NCBI GenBank assembly: GCA_944548615.1
Contig: OX155979.1
Span: 15,219,597 to 15,283,596 of the forward strand
Length of the DNA stretch: 64,000 nt
Origin: Micropterix aruncella
Lineage: Eukaryota > Arthropoda > Insecta > Lepidoptera > Micropterigidae
Direction of reading: 5' to 3'
The position numbers and the translations under genes are program-made. This document shows, piece by piece, positions 21,226 to 31,690 of the stretch (position 1 is its first letter; each line of letters opens with the position of its first letter). The notes beneath the pieces were generated by a model. It worked only from the letters and a program-made list of their open reading frames with translations. It searched no databases and was not told the origin of the DNA.

Positions 21226-22784
21226 TAATTCAAGATCAACATATTTCGCGAGCATGTTTGCGAACTGTCAGCGGTGACTTATTACAATCGACCGCGGCGC
21301 GGAGCGCTATTTCTTCGTTCGGCGCTTGACTCTATACCGATCGTACCCGAAACCGGCCGAGTAAGGACGTCAGAGTAGATCGTTGCCAGGCGTAGGAGAT
21401 TGATGCGATGTTTTCGTAAATAATATCCGAAGGTGTTTAATTTATTTAATCAGAAATTAAATTTGTTTTCGTTTTAAATGTTAATTATTTTGATATAGTA
21501 GGAATTTTAATTCATAGATTTTATCCAATATCATCATGAATGCTAGATGGTAAATTGGCCATCTTAAAGGTCGTAGGTTCGCTAGCGTGTAGGTTTTCGA
21601 GGATAGAAAAATTAAGGATAGAGATCAGAGGATTTTGATCATCGATTTGGAATTAAATAAAAATCAGAGGTATTCTCTAAATTGCGAAGATTTTTAATTA
21701 TCCAAAAATAATAAGGGCTAATTTAGATTCAAAATCTCGCGCGCTGAGAACTCGAATTTCCTTTACGGGCCCGCCAAAACTTGGTATAACTACCAGCCGA
21801 AAAGGGAATTCGCTCTCATTTCATCGCCAAGCAGCAGAATTTCAAGATCCCAGGGAAGTCCGTGTTAGGATTAGGACAATAGTTTTTTCCTGGTAAGTGC
21901 TCGATGTTTTTAACTCTGTTTGCAATCCTTCGGATCGGCCTGGCGAAGTCGGAATCAGACGTCTGGACTCTAGCTATTGCTGTTCCTTACGAAAGACCCG
22001 TTCCTCGTCCCGGCGCGAATATCTTGTAATAGGCCATTTCTACGACAGGGATCTTCTGCGGGGGATCCTCGTATTGGATCCTAGTTCGGGCAATCTTCGT
22101 CCAGATCGCGCGCATCCGGGGAATCCGTATCTGCGGCGGCTTGGATCCTTTTGGAGGATCGTTGAGGTGGCCCGCGGAGCTACACCACGGCCGTTAGAGA
22201 CCGTCAGTTGGAGCCTGGTCTGCAAAGCTGAAGCCATACGACCGCATCGGGGAATCGTAGTTCCGGCGAGTACCAACCTACCTGCTCCAGACTACGACTA
22301 GTACGAGGGTACGATAATCAGAGTACCGTACCATCACCTCGGCGGCCGCGACGAGCTGCGCCCGACGTCGATCGAAGCGGAAGGCGCGAAAATTCAAAAG
22401 GCGGAGCGCGCAAATCCTCTGTCCCCAATTAAACCGTTACCAGGCCGTATGACTCTCCTAGGTTTAATTTATAATTGTATTGTTATTTGGAGCAAGAATC
22501 GTTCCACGTAACCCTGTAGCTCTGCTCTCCGCTGAATAGCGGCGTTTTAAATTGTTTTTTTTATATTGTTTTTAATTGTCGTTTTTACAAATTGAGTTTA
22601 ATGTTGTAATTTATATCTTGTTGTGTTTTTCCCGATCGGTAGTGGTCTACGATCGCTTTAGAAATAGGTTAAATCTAATTTAATATACTTATCGTTTTAT
22701 ATTATCTATCCGCACAGACCTCTTCTGTGCAGAATGTACGTATATAAGGCAAAATAAAGAATTTCGGAAATATAACTTCTTTTT
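21226..22784. other. Unclassified GC-richer insertion
   Basis: This is distinctly GC-richer at 21230-21370 and 21770-22430, with a donor-like CTGGTAAGTGC at 21891 and AATAAAG near 22752. A frame of 134 codons at 21897-22301 has no recognised domain and unusual composition, so it is not called a gene. The stretch may be an LTR or other element. Confidence 0.35.
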
Positions 22785-22983
22785 ATAGTTTTATAGTTTC
22801 TACATATTCTATGCATAGCCCATTATATGTTACAATCTTTATAAATTATAGCCTATGTGTTATTCTGATGTGTAAGCTATATTATTGTAAAGTTTCATCA
22901 AAACCCATTCAGTAGTTTTTGCGTGAAAGAGTAACAAACATCCATACATACATTCTTACAAACTTTCGCGTTTATAATATTAT
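22785..22983 (+). mobile_element. Retroposon body and tail
   Basis: GCCTATGTGTTATTCTGATG, CATCAAAACCCATTCAGTAG and ACTTTCGCGTTTATAATATT are the standard body and end of the lepidopteran retroposon whose head lies at 20110. Confidence 0.6.
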
Positions 22984-22984
22984 A

Positions 22985-23400
22985 ATAATCATATTATAAT
23001 AATCATTTTAATTATAATAATCAAAATATACTAATGTCAGTTAATAGTATGGGAGAATAATATATTCAAATAGAAATGCAAATTCTATGTAGAACATTCA
23101 ACGTAAAATTATTTGATTTTCAATCCAGCAATATGCCTTTGTATTTTTTTAAACATAAATAGATGTATAATAAATTATATGAAAATTAGAATGCCAGCTA
23201 TCATAATACCATTATGTTTAAAACTTTACGCATTTCATTAATCATCAACATGGAAAATAAAGTCAGAATTTTCAAACTCCCTTATACCATAAATTGGGTT
23301 TCTTACCAAATTATGTATAATTATCTTTTTAAATTGGTCCTCTCCAAGGCTTTTCATTTGCTCTGGAATCTTATTATAGAAGGTAATAACGTACACAAAT
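22985..23400 (-). mobile_element. 3' end of the 5870-7022 LINE family, minus copy
   Basis: The minus strand matches ~6590-6830, including FYNKIPEQMKSLGEDQFKK-type coding sequence and the UTR. Confidence 0.75.
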
Positions 23401-23489
23401 GTGTTTAAAATTTCTAGATAGGGTTTCGTATTTTGATATACAACGTCGATATCGCTGAATAGGTGAGTTTTTTTTCAGTTCTCCAACTT

Positions 23490-23630
23490 TCTAATAATTA
23501 TTCATAATTATCTAATTGTTTTACAAAATGAGGTTTCAATGTTTTATATTTCAAACTTCAATAAGATCATTCTACAATTCTTCTTTTTATGATCCATCAA
23601 GTAGTTTCTTTCTTATGATCGTTTTTCTAA
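23490..23630 (+). repeat. Dispersed repeat shared with 310-440
   Basis: ATAATTATCTAATTGTTTTA and the following ~120 bases match 325-440. Confidence 0.5.
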
Positions 23631-23759
23631 AGTGCTATATTTTTGACCTCCAACTCTCAGGAATGACAGGTTTTTTTTTTTTTTTTCAATTGATTTCTAT
23701 CTGCAATCGGTCGCAGCATTGAAGACCATAATCAGATGTATTGTTGAGTTGAAGGCGTG

Positions 23760-25700
23760 TAAGATGACTCCTCCCTCGAAGAGTCTCCTCTTAATATTAA
23801 TTGACTGCTCAAGTGTCAGTGTCTGTCACTCAGGTCTGCCACATCAAAGCGTTTTAACCTTCTTATGTTTTCACCTACGTTTGTTAGGTTTGAGGCTAGG
23901 GCATTCACGTGTCCTACCAGTGTCATTTTATATCTTGCACTGTACTTTTGCAGTTCTTCCTTAACCGTCGGCATTTTGAGGTGTTCGTGGATCTCACTGT
24001 TCCGGGTGAACCATGGGGCGTTTGCTATGGACCTCAGAACTTTGTTCTGGTATCGCTGAAGGATTTCTACTTTCGAGTCACTGGCTGTGCCCCATAGTTG
24101 GATGCCGTAAGTCCATATCGGTTTAAGGATCACCTTATAAACTAGCATCTTGTTTTCTAGGGAAAGGCATGAGCCACATCCTATCAGCCAGTTCATACTT
24201 GAGAATTTAGTATTCAATTGAGTCCTTTTATTTTTGATGTGGTCTTTCCAGGTGAGGCGTCTATCCAAGTGCATGCTTAAATATTTGACGCAGTTGTTGT
24301 GGGGTAGTATGTCTTCTCCCAGTTTCACTGTTGGACAATCGCCTCTCCGCAGAGCGAAAGTAATGTGTTGGGATTTGGCTGCACTAGCCTTGATTCTCCA
24401 ACGTTTCAGCCACTGATAGACCTGATTCAATTCCAGTTGGAGCATATCAGAGGCAACTTGCGGGTCGGAGTTACTAGCCAGGATGGCTGTATCGTCTGCA
24501 AATGTGGCAGTAGTTACGCCCCGAGTTAGAGGTAGATCAGATGTGAATATTGTGTAGAGAACAGGTCCTAATACCGATCCTTGTGGCACACCAGCTTTTA
24601 TCTCATAGAAGTTCGAGGCTGCTTCTCGTTGGACGACTTGGAAGATTCTGTCGGTGAGGTATGATTCGAAAATACTATACAATGTATGAGGAAGCCATTT
24701 TTTTATTTTGTATAGTAGTCCCTCGTGCCAGACTTTATCGAATGCCTGTTGAATGTCTAGGAATGCTGCAGAGCAGTATTGCTTTTTTTCTAGCGATTGT
24801 CTTATTTCCTTAGACACTCTGTGTACTTGTTCGATAGTGGAGTGCTCACTTCTGAATCCAAATTGATGGTCTGGTAGAATTTTTTGAGCCTCGAGAATTG
24901 GTTTCAATCTCGTTAAAAGGATTTTTTCACATAATTTTGAAAGTATCGGTAATAGACTGATAGGCCTGTATGATGCAACCTCATTCGGGGATTTTCCTTT
25001 TTTGTGGATCATTATTATTTGTGACACCTTCCAAAGATGCAGAAAATGAGATGTTCTAATGACCCCATTGAGAAGGATAGTTAAGAACACGATACCTTTT
25101 CTAAGAAGTTCTTTCAATATTTTGGGAGTTATCAGATCAAATCCTGGAGCCTTCTTCATTTTAAGATTTCTTATTTCCTGAAATATTTCAGCAGGAGTTG
25201 CAAGTTTTGGAAGCATGCTCATTTGGAAATCACATTCCAATTCCTCGTCAATCTCTTTTTCACTAGCGTCTACTGGGGCAACATTGGGTTTAAAGACGCC
25301 TTCCAGAAATTGTGCGAACAATTCAGCTTTCTCACTGTCGCTTCGTGCCCAGTGGTTATCCGATATCTTTAAAGGAGGGATTAATTGCTGAGGTCGTTTG
25401 AAGTGTTTAGTGGCTTTCCATAGGGAGTAGTCATCTTTTTCAGTCGCCGAGAGAGATTCCAAATGTCGTTTGAAGGTTTCATTTTTGATAAATGAAATCA
25501 TTTTCTTGAGCTCTTTTGCCGCTCGATTTAAAGCACACTTATCTGTTGGGTGATGGCTTGTTTGCCACACGCGTCGTAGTCGACGTTTCTCGGCTATCTT
25601 GTATTTGACTTCTAGTGGATAGTTCTGACCTTCATGTTTCGGTTTTTGGTATGGTGTTTTTTCTAAGCTGCTTCTTGAATAAGGTTTGTGAAGTATCTGG
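23760..25700 (-). mobile_element. Jockey-clade LINE, 5'-truncated
   Basis: A long open frame (584 codons from an internal Met at 25570; the frame stays open upstream to ~25690, giving YQILHKPYS...KTPYQKPKHEGQNY). It holds most of a reverse transcriptase: KKAPGFDLITPKILKEL, YRPISLLPILSKLCEKIL, FLDIQQAFDKVWH, AGVPQGSVLGPVLY and FADDTAILAS with the catalytic Asp pair. It reaches its stop at 23816. The endonuclease is missing through 5' truncation. The unbroken frame suggests a fairly young copy. Confidence 0.9.
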
Positions 25701-25709
25701 TAGCCAGGG

Positions 25710-26590
25710 TTGGCAAAAACTCGGGTTTTATCAAAAAATATCTGCCCACTGGGTTATTTCGGGGATTTTCGGGCTTTTTCGGGGAATTTTGGGTTTTTTC
25801 GGAGTTAATGAGGATTTTTAAATGAATATATTTTAATTTTACATTTAATTTTATTTTACTACCATTTTATTGCATTTTTTCTCCCAATCCAAATCTATTT
25901 ACTACTGAATAAAGTTGTAACACTACCATGAAGGGAATTCCATCGAAAATCGTTATTGTCAGTTGTCGGGGAGATCCCCTTTATTTTCACATCAGGATAA
26001 GAGTTAACACTAACAACCGCTAGTGGCGCTGTTTCGATGCGAAAGTATTGAGTAGTAGTGCAAACGATTTTAGAACTAAATAGTGTATATTGAAGTGTGT
26101 ATAAGGGTCTTTGTAGCTTGAAGAGTGTTGTAATAGTTTTGTAATAAATCGAATTGAGTGTTCTACCGTGTTCATGATTCATAAGTTATCTTATAAATCA
26201 TGTCAAAAGTAGTCGGAAGTGGTAGAAAGGAAGGGGCAGAATGGACAGAAGTTATTAAAACAGATAATAAAAGAGTGCAGTGTAAATACTGTAAAATAGG
26301 AATAAGTGGAAAATTGAACGTATACGAGCGCATATGAACAAGTGTTTAGTTAGGGCATGGGACGGGGACGTGTGAATGGTGAATAAAGTACGAGATTCAG
26401 CGGCACCGACAGCAGCGTATTGGCTGCCAGGGCGACCCCCTCCCCGATCGCTGCCAAGGAATAAATAATAATAATAATAATGTTGATTATTTATACTTAT
26501 ATTTTGACAATTAATTAGTTAAATTCATGACTACCTATGTATATATAAAATCGAAGACTATCGCGGTTGTTTGACATTATAAATAGGATA
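25710..26590. other. Unassigned Dap160 intron DNA
   Basis: 25740-25830 has a T/G-rich tandem phrase (TTTCGGGG repeats). 26200-26335 resembles a hAT-type BED finger start (KTDNKRVQCKYCKIGISGKL) but is very short. (AATA)n occurs near 26462. Confidence 0.35.
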
Positions 26591-26594
26591 GAAA

Positions 26595-27093
26595 ACGAAT
26601 TTACCGCGTGAAATTTGTAGGACCCGACGTTTCGGTGACGTTGCAGCCGCCGTTGTCTAGGGTAGACTGAAGAGCTGTCAGTCCGTTGTTTTGCGGGTAG
26701 GCAAAATCCTATTGTTCTATCCAAGGAACAATTCTACTTTCCTCGCATGATCCGGGAAGCCATTGAAATAAGAAGAACTCCGAACTTCAATAGAGACGAC
26801 GGCTACAAACTCTCTTCTACGTGGAACCCTCTTCTTAAAATGTTCCCCCCGCCGAACGCCGAACGCAAAGACGTAAAACAGGATACAGTGAGTGTTGTGT
26901 GCAAGACGGATTTTCAAAATTCCCGCGCTCCGAGCCCGGCCCCCCACCACCGTTACAACCTACGCAGTGGCGGCAGCGGTTTGCGGCCTACCCGCAAAAC
27001 ATCGGACTGACAGCTCTTCAGTCTACCCTAGACAACGGCGGCTGCAACGTCACCGAAACGTCGGGACCTACAAATTTCACGCGGTAAATTCGT
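26595..27093 (+). mobile_element. Penelope-like element 3' end with inverted arms
   Basis: 26720-27010 codes FYFPRMIREAIEIRRTPNFN and RDDGYKLSSTWNPLLKMF, a pattern I recognise from the GIY-YIG endonuclease end of Penelope-like elements. Two ~107-bp inverted arms (26595-26702 and 26987-27093) flank it, as pseudo-LTRs often do. The arms hold CACCGAAACGTCGGGAC, resembling the 3' half of a hammerhead ribozyme core. Confidence 0.7.
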
Positions 27094-27267
27094 ATACTAC
27101 CTATGTATGTTGAGTAAAGCGTAGTAACGAGACTTACTACCTAACACAATTATTTTGACACGTCTAAGAGTGGTTTTTAACCGTCAATTGGACACAACGA
27201 AAATGTAATGTAATGATCAATGCAAGTAAAGGTAGAGTGGTAGTTTGAATCGCACGATCTTTAGGTG

Positions 27268-28244
27268 TTGGCGTAAAATGCTAGGAATCCCATAGACAGC
27301 ATGCCGCACCAACAAATCTGTCCTTGAAGAACTCGGCATCCAAGTGAGGCTCTCTACCGTATGCACGAGAAGGGTCCTGCAGTACTTTGGTCACGTTGCC
27401 AGGAGAAACCCGGAGAAACTGGAGAAAATGCTTTCCGGGGGTCAAGTGGAGAGAAGAAGCAGAGGCAGATCACCGGCCAAATAAAGTCAGGAAGTTTTAA
27501 CGATTAGTCGTTCTATCTCCCGTGAAGTAAGCGCAGAAGACTTGGACAAAACAGTCCACCGTCAAGCTCCGCCACATGCCCGTAAGAGGCCAACGCCTTA
27601 ACCGCGAGATAACCAGGTGTGTTACCCAGCGGGCTTACACTCACGCCCTTACTTCCAATTACGACCAGATTACTCCGGTCTCTCGATTAGTTACAAGTTC
27701 GAGGTCGCTTGCGCGGTCCTCTCCCTTACGAAGCGGTGAAACGGTGTTTACTGAATCTATCGCGGACCACGGCATCCTTTGCCCAGCTGTTCACCCGGGT
27801 TCGGGTAGCCGATGGTCATTTCAAGAGCAGTCGCCGTAAGGTCCGCAACCACCCCTGCTCTATAGGAAACAGTACTGCTTTCAGACTCCCCCGACTGTTA
27901 ATTAGAGTGCAGTCGATTGGCTTACGCCGCACGGTGCGCAGACCGTCTAGAAGCGCCAGAACGTTGACTCCTAGGGGAAACTAGCCCTAAGGCCAGAGTC
28001 CTGCTCGGGCTCGCACTTCATGCATGGAGGCCGCCGGATGGGTGTTGACCCGTGAGTGTGGCCAACTCAGCAAGGGCCCATTAGATCACCGGTCAGATGG
28101 AACGACCTCATCAAAGAAGTTACAAAAGGGTCAATACAATCTGTGACCCGCCATGCAGAAGACAGATCAAAGTGGAGGAGCCTCGTAGGCAAACTGTTGT
28201 CCAGTGGCCACGATCCTCAGTAATGAGGAAACAACGGAGAAGAA
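27268..28244 (+). mobile_element. RTE-like LINE end, carrying retroposon U inside
   Basis: 27268-27479 and 28096-28244 together encode the same KMLGIPW ... FGHVARRNPEKLEKM ... RSP(AR)W ... GHDPQ end as 10105-9620. A 12-bp duplication GATCTTTAGGTG flanks the insertion at 27256-27267 and 28245-28256. It is interrupted by retroposon U copy 4. Confidence 0.85.
27480..28082 (+). mobile_element. Unclassified retroposon 'U' copy 4
   Basis: A 603-bp copy lacking the first ~40 bases at its 5' end. The duplication AGATCACCGGCCA (27467-27479) / AGATCACCGGTCA (28083-28095) marks its insertion into the RTE-like LINE. The 3' end is GGGCCCATT. Confidence 0.85.
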
Positions 28245-28256
28245 GATCTTTAGGTG

Positions 28257-29228
28257 GATTTTCCTCAACTTCTTGAGAGAACAACCGTCGTCGAGCCGGT
28301 AGCCTTCGGAATATTTCTAACAGATTTGGGAGAAATAACGCACCTCACCTTCTCTCTTTTTGCCGATGATACAAAGTTTTTCGCTAACCCCGTTATCGCC
28401 AGGCAAACAATTCAGGACACTCTTGACAAGATTACTGGTTGGACAAAGGAGTGGTTGCTGTCGCTCAATGCCGGAAAATGCACTGTACTCCACCTCGGGC
28501 CTAAAAATCCCCAGCACGCTTACCTTATTGATGGAAAGCTTATACAGGCAGTGAAAACGCAGCGCAACCTCGGTGTTACAATATCCGATGATCAGAAGTG
28601 GGAGACACACATTATAGAGGTTGCCAAGAAAGCCAAATCCCTGCTCTACATGATTAGGAAGGCATTCTCTTACATAAATGCAGAGCTATTCCTTAAACTG
28701 TATAAAACATATGTTCGCCCTTTATTGGAGTATGCTTTTCTGATTTGGAATCCGTACTTTAGGAAGGATGTAGAACTTTTAGAGCGTGTGCAAAGGCGGG
28801 CCACAAAAATGGTCCCACAGCTCAAACGACAAGACTACGAACGCCGACTCGAAGCACTCGGACTCAGCAGCCTAGAGGAGCGTCGACAACGAGGAGATCT
28901 CATTGAGACATATAAGATCCTCAATGATTACTACGACGTACCAAAGCTCGAGGAAATATTTATAAGGAATACCAATACACAGCTTAGAGGGCACTGCTTA
29001 AAGTTGAATCGTTCAAGATTTAATTCTAACCCGAGGAATCATTTCTCGGTGAACAGAGTTGTGGACTCTTGGAATGAACTACCGCAGGAGGTCATTTGTG
29101 CTAAAAGTGTGAACGGATTTAAAAACCAATTGGACAAATATATAAAAAAAAAGAAAAAAAAATGAAGTGCATGCATCAGCTTAAGCTGCTAATGCTATAA
29201 AATAATAATAATAATAATAATAATAATA
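28257..29228 (+). mobile_element. CR1/Jockey-like LINE, (AAT)n tail, copy 2
   Basis: An open frame of ~300 codons starts inside the RT (VAFGIFLTDLGEITHLTFSL, FADDTKFFANPVIARQTIQD) and runs to a stop at 29165: TKEWLLSLNAGKCTVLHLGP, MIRKAFSYINAELFLKLYKT, SLEERRQRGDLIETYKILND. The tail is A-rich, then (AAT)n at 29200-29228. It is 5'-truncated and lies immediately 3' of the RTE-like insertion. Confidence 0.9.
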
Positions 29229-29285
29229 GGCAGATGTCAAAATCTATCACAGGTGTTTTGAAGTCCACTACATTTAGGTGCTTAC

Positions 29286-29463
29286 CTATGTGACTGATGG
29301 AAGACATAAGGGATGGCGGCAGCGCGTTGGGAACTTCCATTCCGTGCAATTTGAGATTTATAATCTTGCATGCGATGGAGAACTCTCTCAAATCTAGTTT
29401 CCCGTCGACGTTCGTATCTGCCATCGACCAGATTTTCCCAAGCACCGGCGGCGGCAGCTGACT
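29286..29463 (-). CDS. Dap160: Dap160 exon 2 (EH1 C-terminal half)
   Basis: Acceptor TTTTGACAG precedes AGT CAG (Ser-Gln). The exon encodes the EF-hand loop [13 protein letters not shown], then [25 protein letters not shown], the usual end of intersectin EH1. It ends with one extra base (G) before GTAAG at 29285. The length is 178 bp. Confidence 0.93.
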
Positions 29464-29589
29464 CTGTCAAAATCAATCCAAATAGACAATGAAACATACG
29501 CAAATTAGTAGACTTCACTGTAAAGGTAATAAACATATTACCTCCACTCCCCATGCCCATAGATCGCATTTGTTACAAAAATTAATAAC

Positions 29590-29985
29590 ATTTCAAAGTA
29601 ATACGGATATGAGACATAAAATTCTCACAAATTATTACGATGCCTGAGCTAAACCATATTTACAAATTCAACGTCAACACAAATAAACTCCTCCAAAAAC
29701 AATGCTATCGTAGTTTTATATTTATTAGCGAGAATAAGATAGTTGAGAACCCTAAACATTTTTGGTCATTTATTAAATGTATTCGTAAGGGCTGTTGCCC
29801 TTCCTCAATGCATGAATTATGAAGATCTTGTTGCAACTGGTGGTCCTCAAATATTCGAAATTTTTAGTAGGTACTTTCAGTCTGTTTACATAGAAGACAA
29901 CCCGTCAAAATCTACAAACGATTTCCCAATCTACAGACCCATTTCCCAATCTACAGATGATACAACACGTGAACAGGTTATCCCT
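29590..29985 (+). mobile_element. LINE fragment, pre-RT linker region
   Basis: Frameshifted sequence reads YRSFI...ENKIVENPKHFWSFIKCIRK then MNYEDLVATGGPQIFEIFSR and YFQSVYIEDNPSKSTND, the region between the endonuclease and RT of Jockey/CR1-type LINEs. Confidence 0.7.
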
Positions 29986-29989
29986 GGGT

Positions 29990-30362
29990 GCATAGGCTCT
30001 ATCGAAAAAAACTTTTTGCTTGAGGTGATGTTTTCATATTTAAGAATTTTCGATTGTGTCGGGATATCTTTTGTTATCAAAATGCAAAGTCATAAAAATA
30101 AAACCTCGAAAATAGTCCCATTTTTTGTTGTTGTCGCAGACATGTTTTTTCACGACCATGTCATAATTTGCGTAATATCGCGAATTGTTATCGATATTAG
30201 AGACCTCGCGATATGTCGACTATATTCACAACACTTCCTCCAAAACAAAATAGCCGTGTTGTTGACATATTAAATGAAAGCTTTAAATGCCTATATGTCA
30301 CTTCTTTATTGAGACCGACAAAAGATTATTGCAGATTCGGAATCTGCGTGGCGAATATAGTC
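29990..30362 (+). mobile_element. Partial copy of the 62607-63598 inverted-repeat element
   Basis: Shares the ATCGCGAATTG(T/C)TATCGATATTAGAGA segment and the end ATTGCAGATTCGGAATCTGC with 63240-63598. The left arm is missing. Confidence 0.7.
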
Positions 30363-30616
30363 GGGTGACGTTTAAAATTTAACAATCTAGGAGAGGTTCC
30401 TATACTGCAGTTATACTCAGAAAACATAGATTACAATACTACTGCACCTTCTGAGAAGTGACAAAAACTTCTGATGCCACGCATACTTAACGTGGGAGTG
30501 TTGCATCGTATACGTTGCGTACCTGGGCTCAGTCTGTCCTTAACAATTGGGTACTAGACACCGCCCGACCATCCACGGGTCAATATAAGAAACAACGCGT
30601 CTTCGCAAATAATTAC

Positions 30617-30736
30617 CTGGAGCATGAACTTCTTCGCCTGCTCGCCGCTCAACTGTCCCCCGGTGGGCCCCAGCCGCTCGAAGTGCTCCGTAAACTTAGC
30701 CAATTCATGGGTCTGAACAGTCCAAGGATCAGCCAT
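30617..30736 (-). CDS. Dap160: Dap160 exon 1 (start, EH1 N-terminal half)
   Basis: The ATG at 30736 opens MADPWTVQTHELAKFTEHF and the exon codes 40 residues ending KFMLQ. A GTAATT donor follows at 30616. It ends in phase 0, and the next exon continues [12 protein letters not shown], which matches the EH1 pattern of intersectins. No in-frame upstream Met with family-like sequence is seen, so this start is favoured. Confidence 0.92.
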
Positions 30737-30930
30737 TTTTCCTTTTTTATTTAAACCACACTAGCGATAGTAACCCCTCGTAAAACCAACAAAAAATAGA
30801 CTTTACAATACGCCGTGTGTCAATTAACGTTTCTAACCGCAAATAAAACGATTTAGGGCGTATTTCAGTAAAAACAAAATAATCGATCGTCCCCTTTTCA
30901 AAAATCGGGTCGTAGAACTGACAGTTCCCT

Positions 30931-31690
30931 AAAGCCCGTTCTACACTTAGTCCACGAATCGCGCGCGAAGCAGCTAAGGGGCGCGAATGCGTAGTGTGGA
31001 ACCGTATCGCATATTTTTCGCGGCTTCGCACATTCCTCGCGCCCAGTTCCCTGATTTTTGTCGGTTTTCTGTCCCGCGACAAAGGGAACGCGAAGCGCGA
31101 ACTTAGTGCGAACGCGCATAGTCTCCACAGTCCACACTCGCCAGCAGCTTCTTAATTAATATGTTACTGAGATTTCCTACAAAATTACCGTAGACTGGAT
31201 GAAACAATTTTAGCTGCAATTTCTTGAATACTACTAAACCGAACACAGTTTTTGGGATGTAAATCTAAAAAATTTTATGAAAAAATACAAAAATCACGAC
31301 AAATCATTAGCGCCATGACGAAAAAACATATTGAAATTTTGAAAAAAAGGGAATCCCTTGGGAATCTAGTCACAGAAATTACAAAAGTAAAGTAAAAAAT
31401 CCTACTTGAAAAAAGCTCAGTTGGTTTGAATATGAAATAATGAATGGATGATATCATTTTGTTTTTACTTTTAATATATCCATAATTATAGTGCACTATT
31501 GCGCACAACGTGAGGGACGCAGTTAAAGCTTATTTTTACGTCCATCTCCTTCAAACGCGCGAACTATAATGTGAAACTACCGCGAACCATTGCAAGTGTG
31601 GAGCTTTGTTTCGCTCATCGCGAGTTCGCGTTTAGTTCGCGCCGCGAAGTCGCGCGCGATTCGCGACTAAGTGTGTGTAGAGCGGACTTA
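30931..31690. mobile_element. Terminal-inverted-repeat element upstream of Dap160
   Basis: The left end AAAGCCCGTTCTACAC, followed by TTAGTC(CA)CGAATCGCGCGC, is matched inverted at 31650-31690, an imperfect ~45-bp terminal repeat rich in TCGCG. No coding region was seen, so it is presumably a MITE. It lies 195 bp upstream of the Dap160 ATG. Confidence 0.7.

Larger units (their letters stand above)
7116..30736 (-). other. Dap160: Dap160/intersectin gene, 5' part (seven coding exons)
   Basis: Intersectin is a cytoplasmic endocytic scaffold at the plasma membrane and synapse; its EH domains bind NPF-containing proteins such as epsin. Seven exons on the minus strand join in frame to 382 codons: EH1 (residues ~8-99), a Met/Pro/Ser-rich linker (~100-250), EH2 (~253-340) and the start of a charged coiled coil (~345-382). 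Calcium-loop motifs are seen in both EH domains ([13 protein letters not shown] in EH1; DLDVDGKL followed by GCEEF across a junction in EH2). Every intron has GT donor and AG acceptor and the phases match. Order and junctions agree with animal intersectins. The remaining coiled coil and the SH3 domains are missing; no further exon was recognised in 1-7115, so the gene probably continues beyond the window after a long intron. Introns are packed with transposons. Confidence 0.92.

Noticed and set aside
21897..22301. 134-codon open frame in the GC-rich block
   Set aside because: GC-rich DNA gives chance open frames; the residue composition (many Arg, Pro, Ser) shows no recognised motif, and the reverse strand is also partly open.
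26200..26335. BED-finger hAT gene start
   Set aside because: A short stretch resembles a BED finger (CKYCKIGISGKL) but stops appear at once and no transposase core follows; kept only as a remark.
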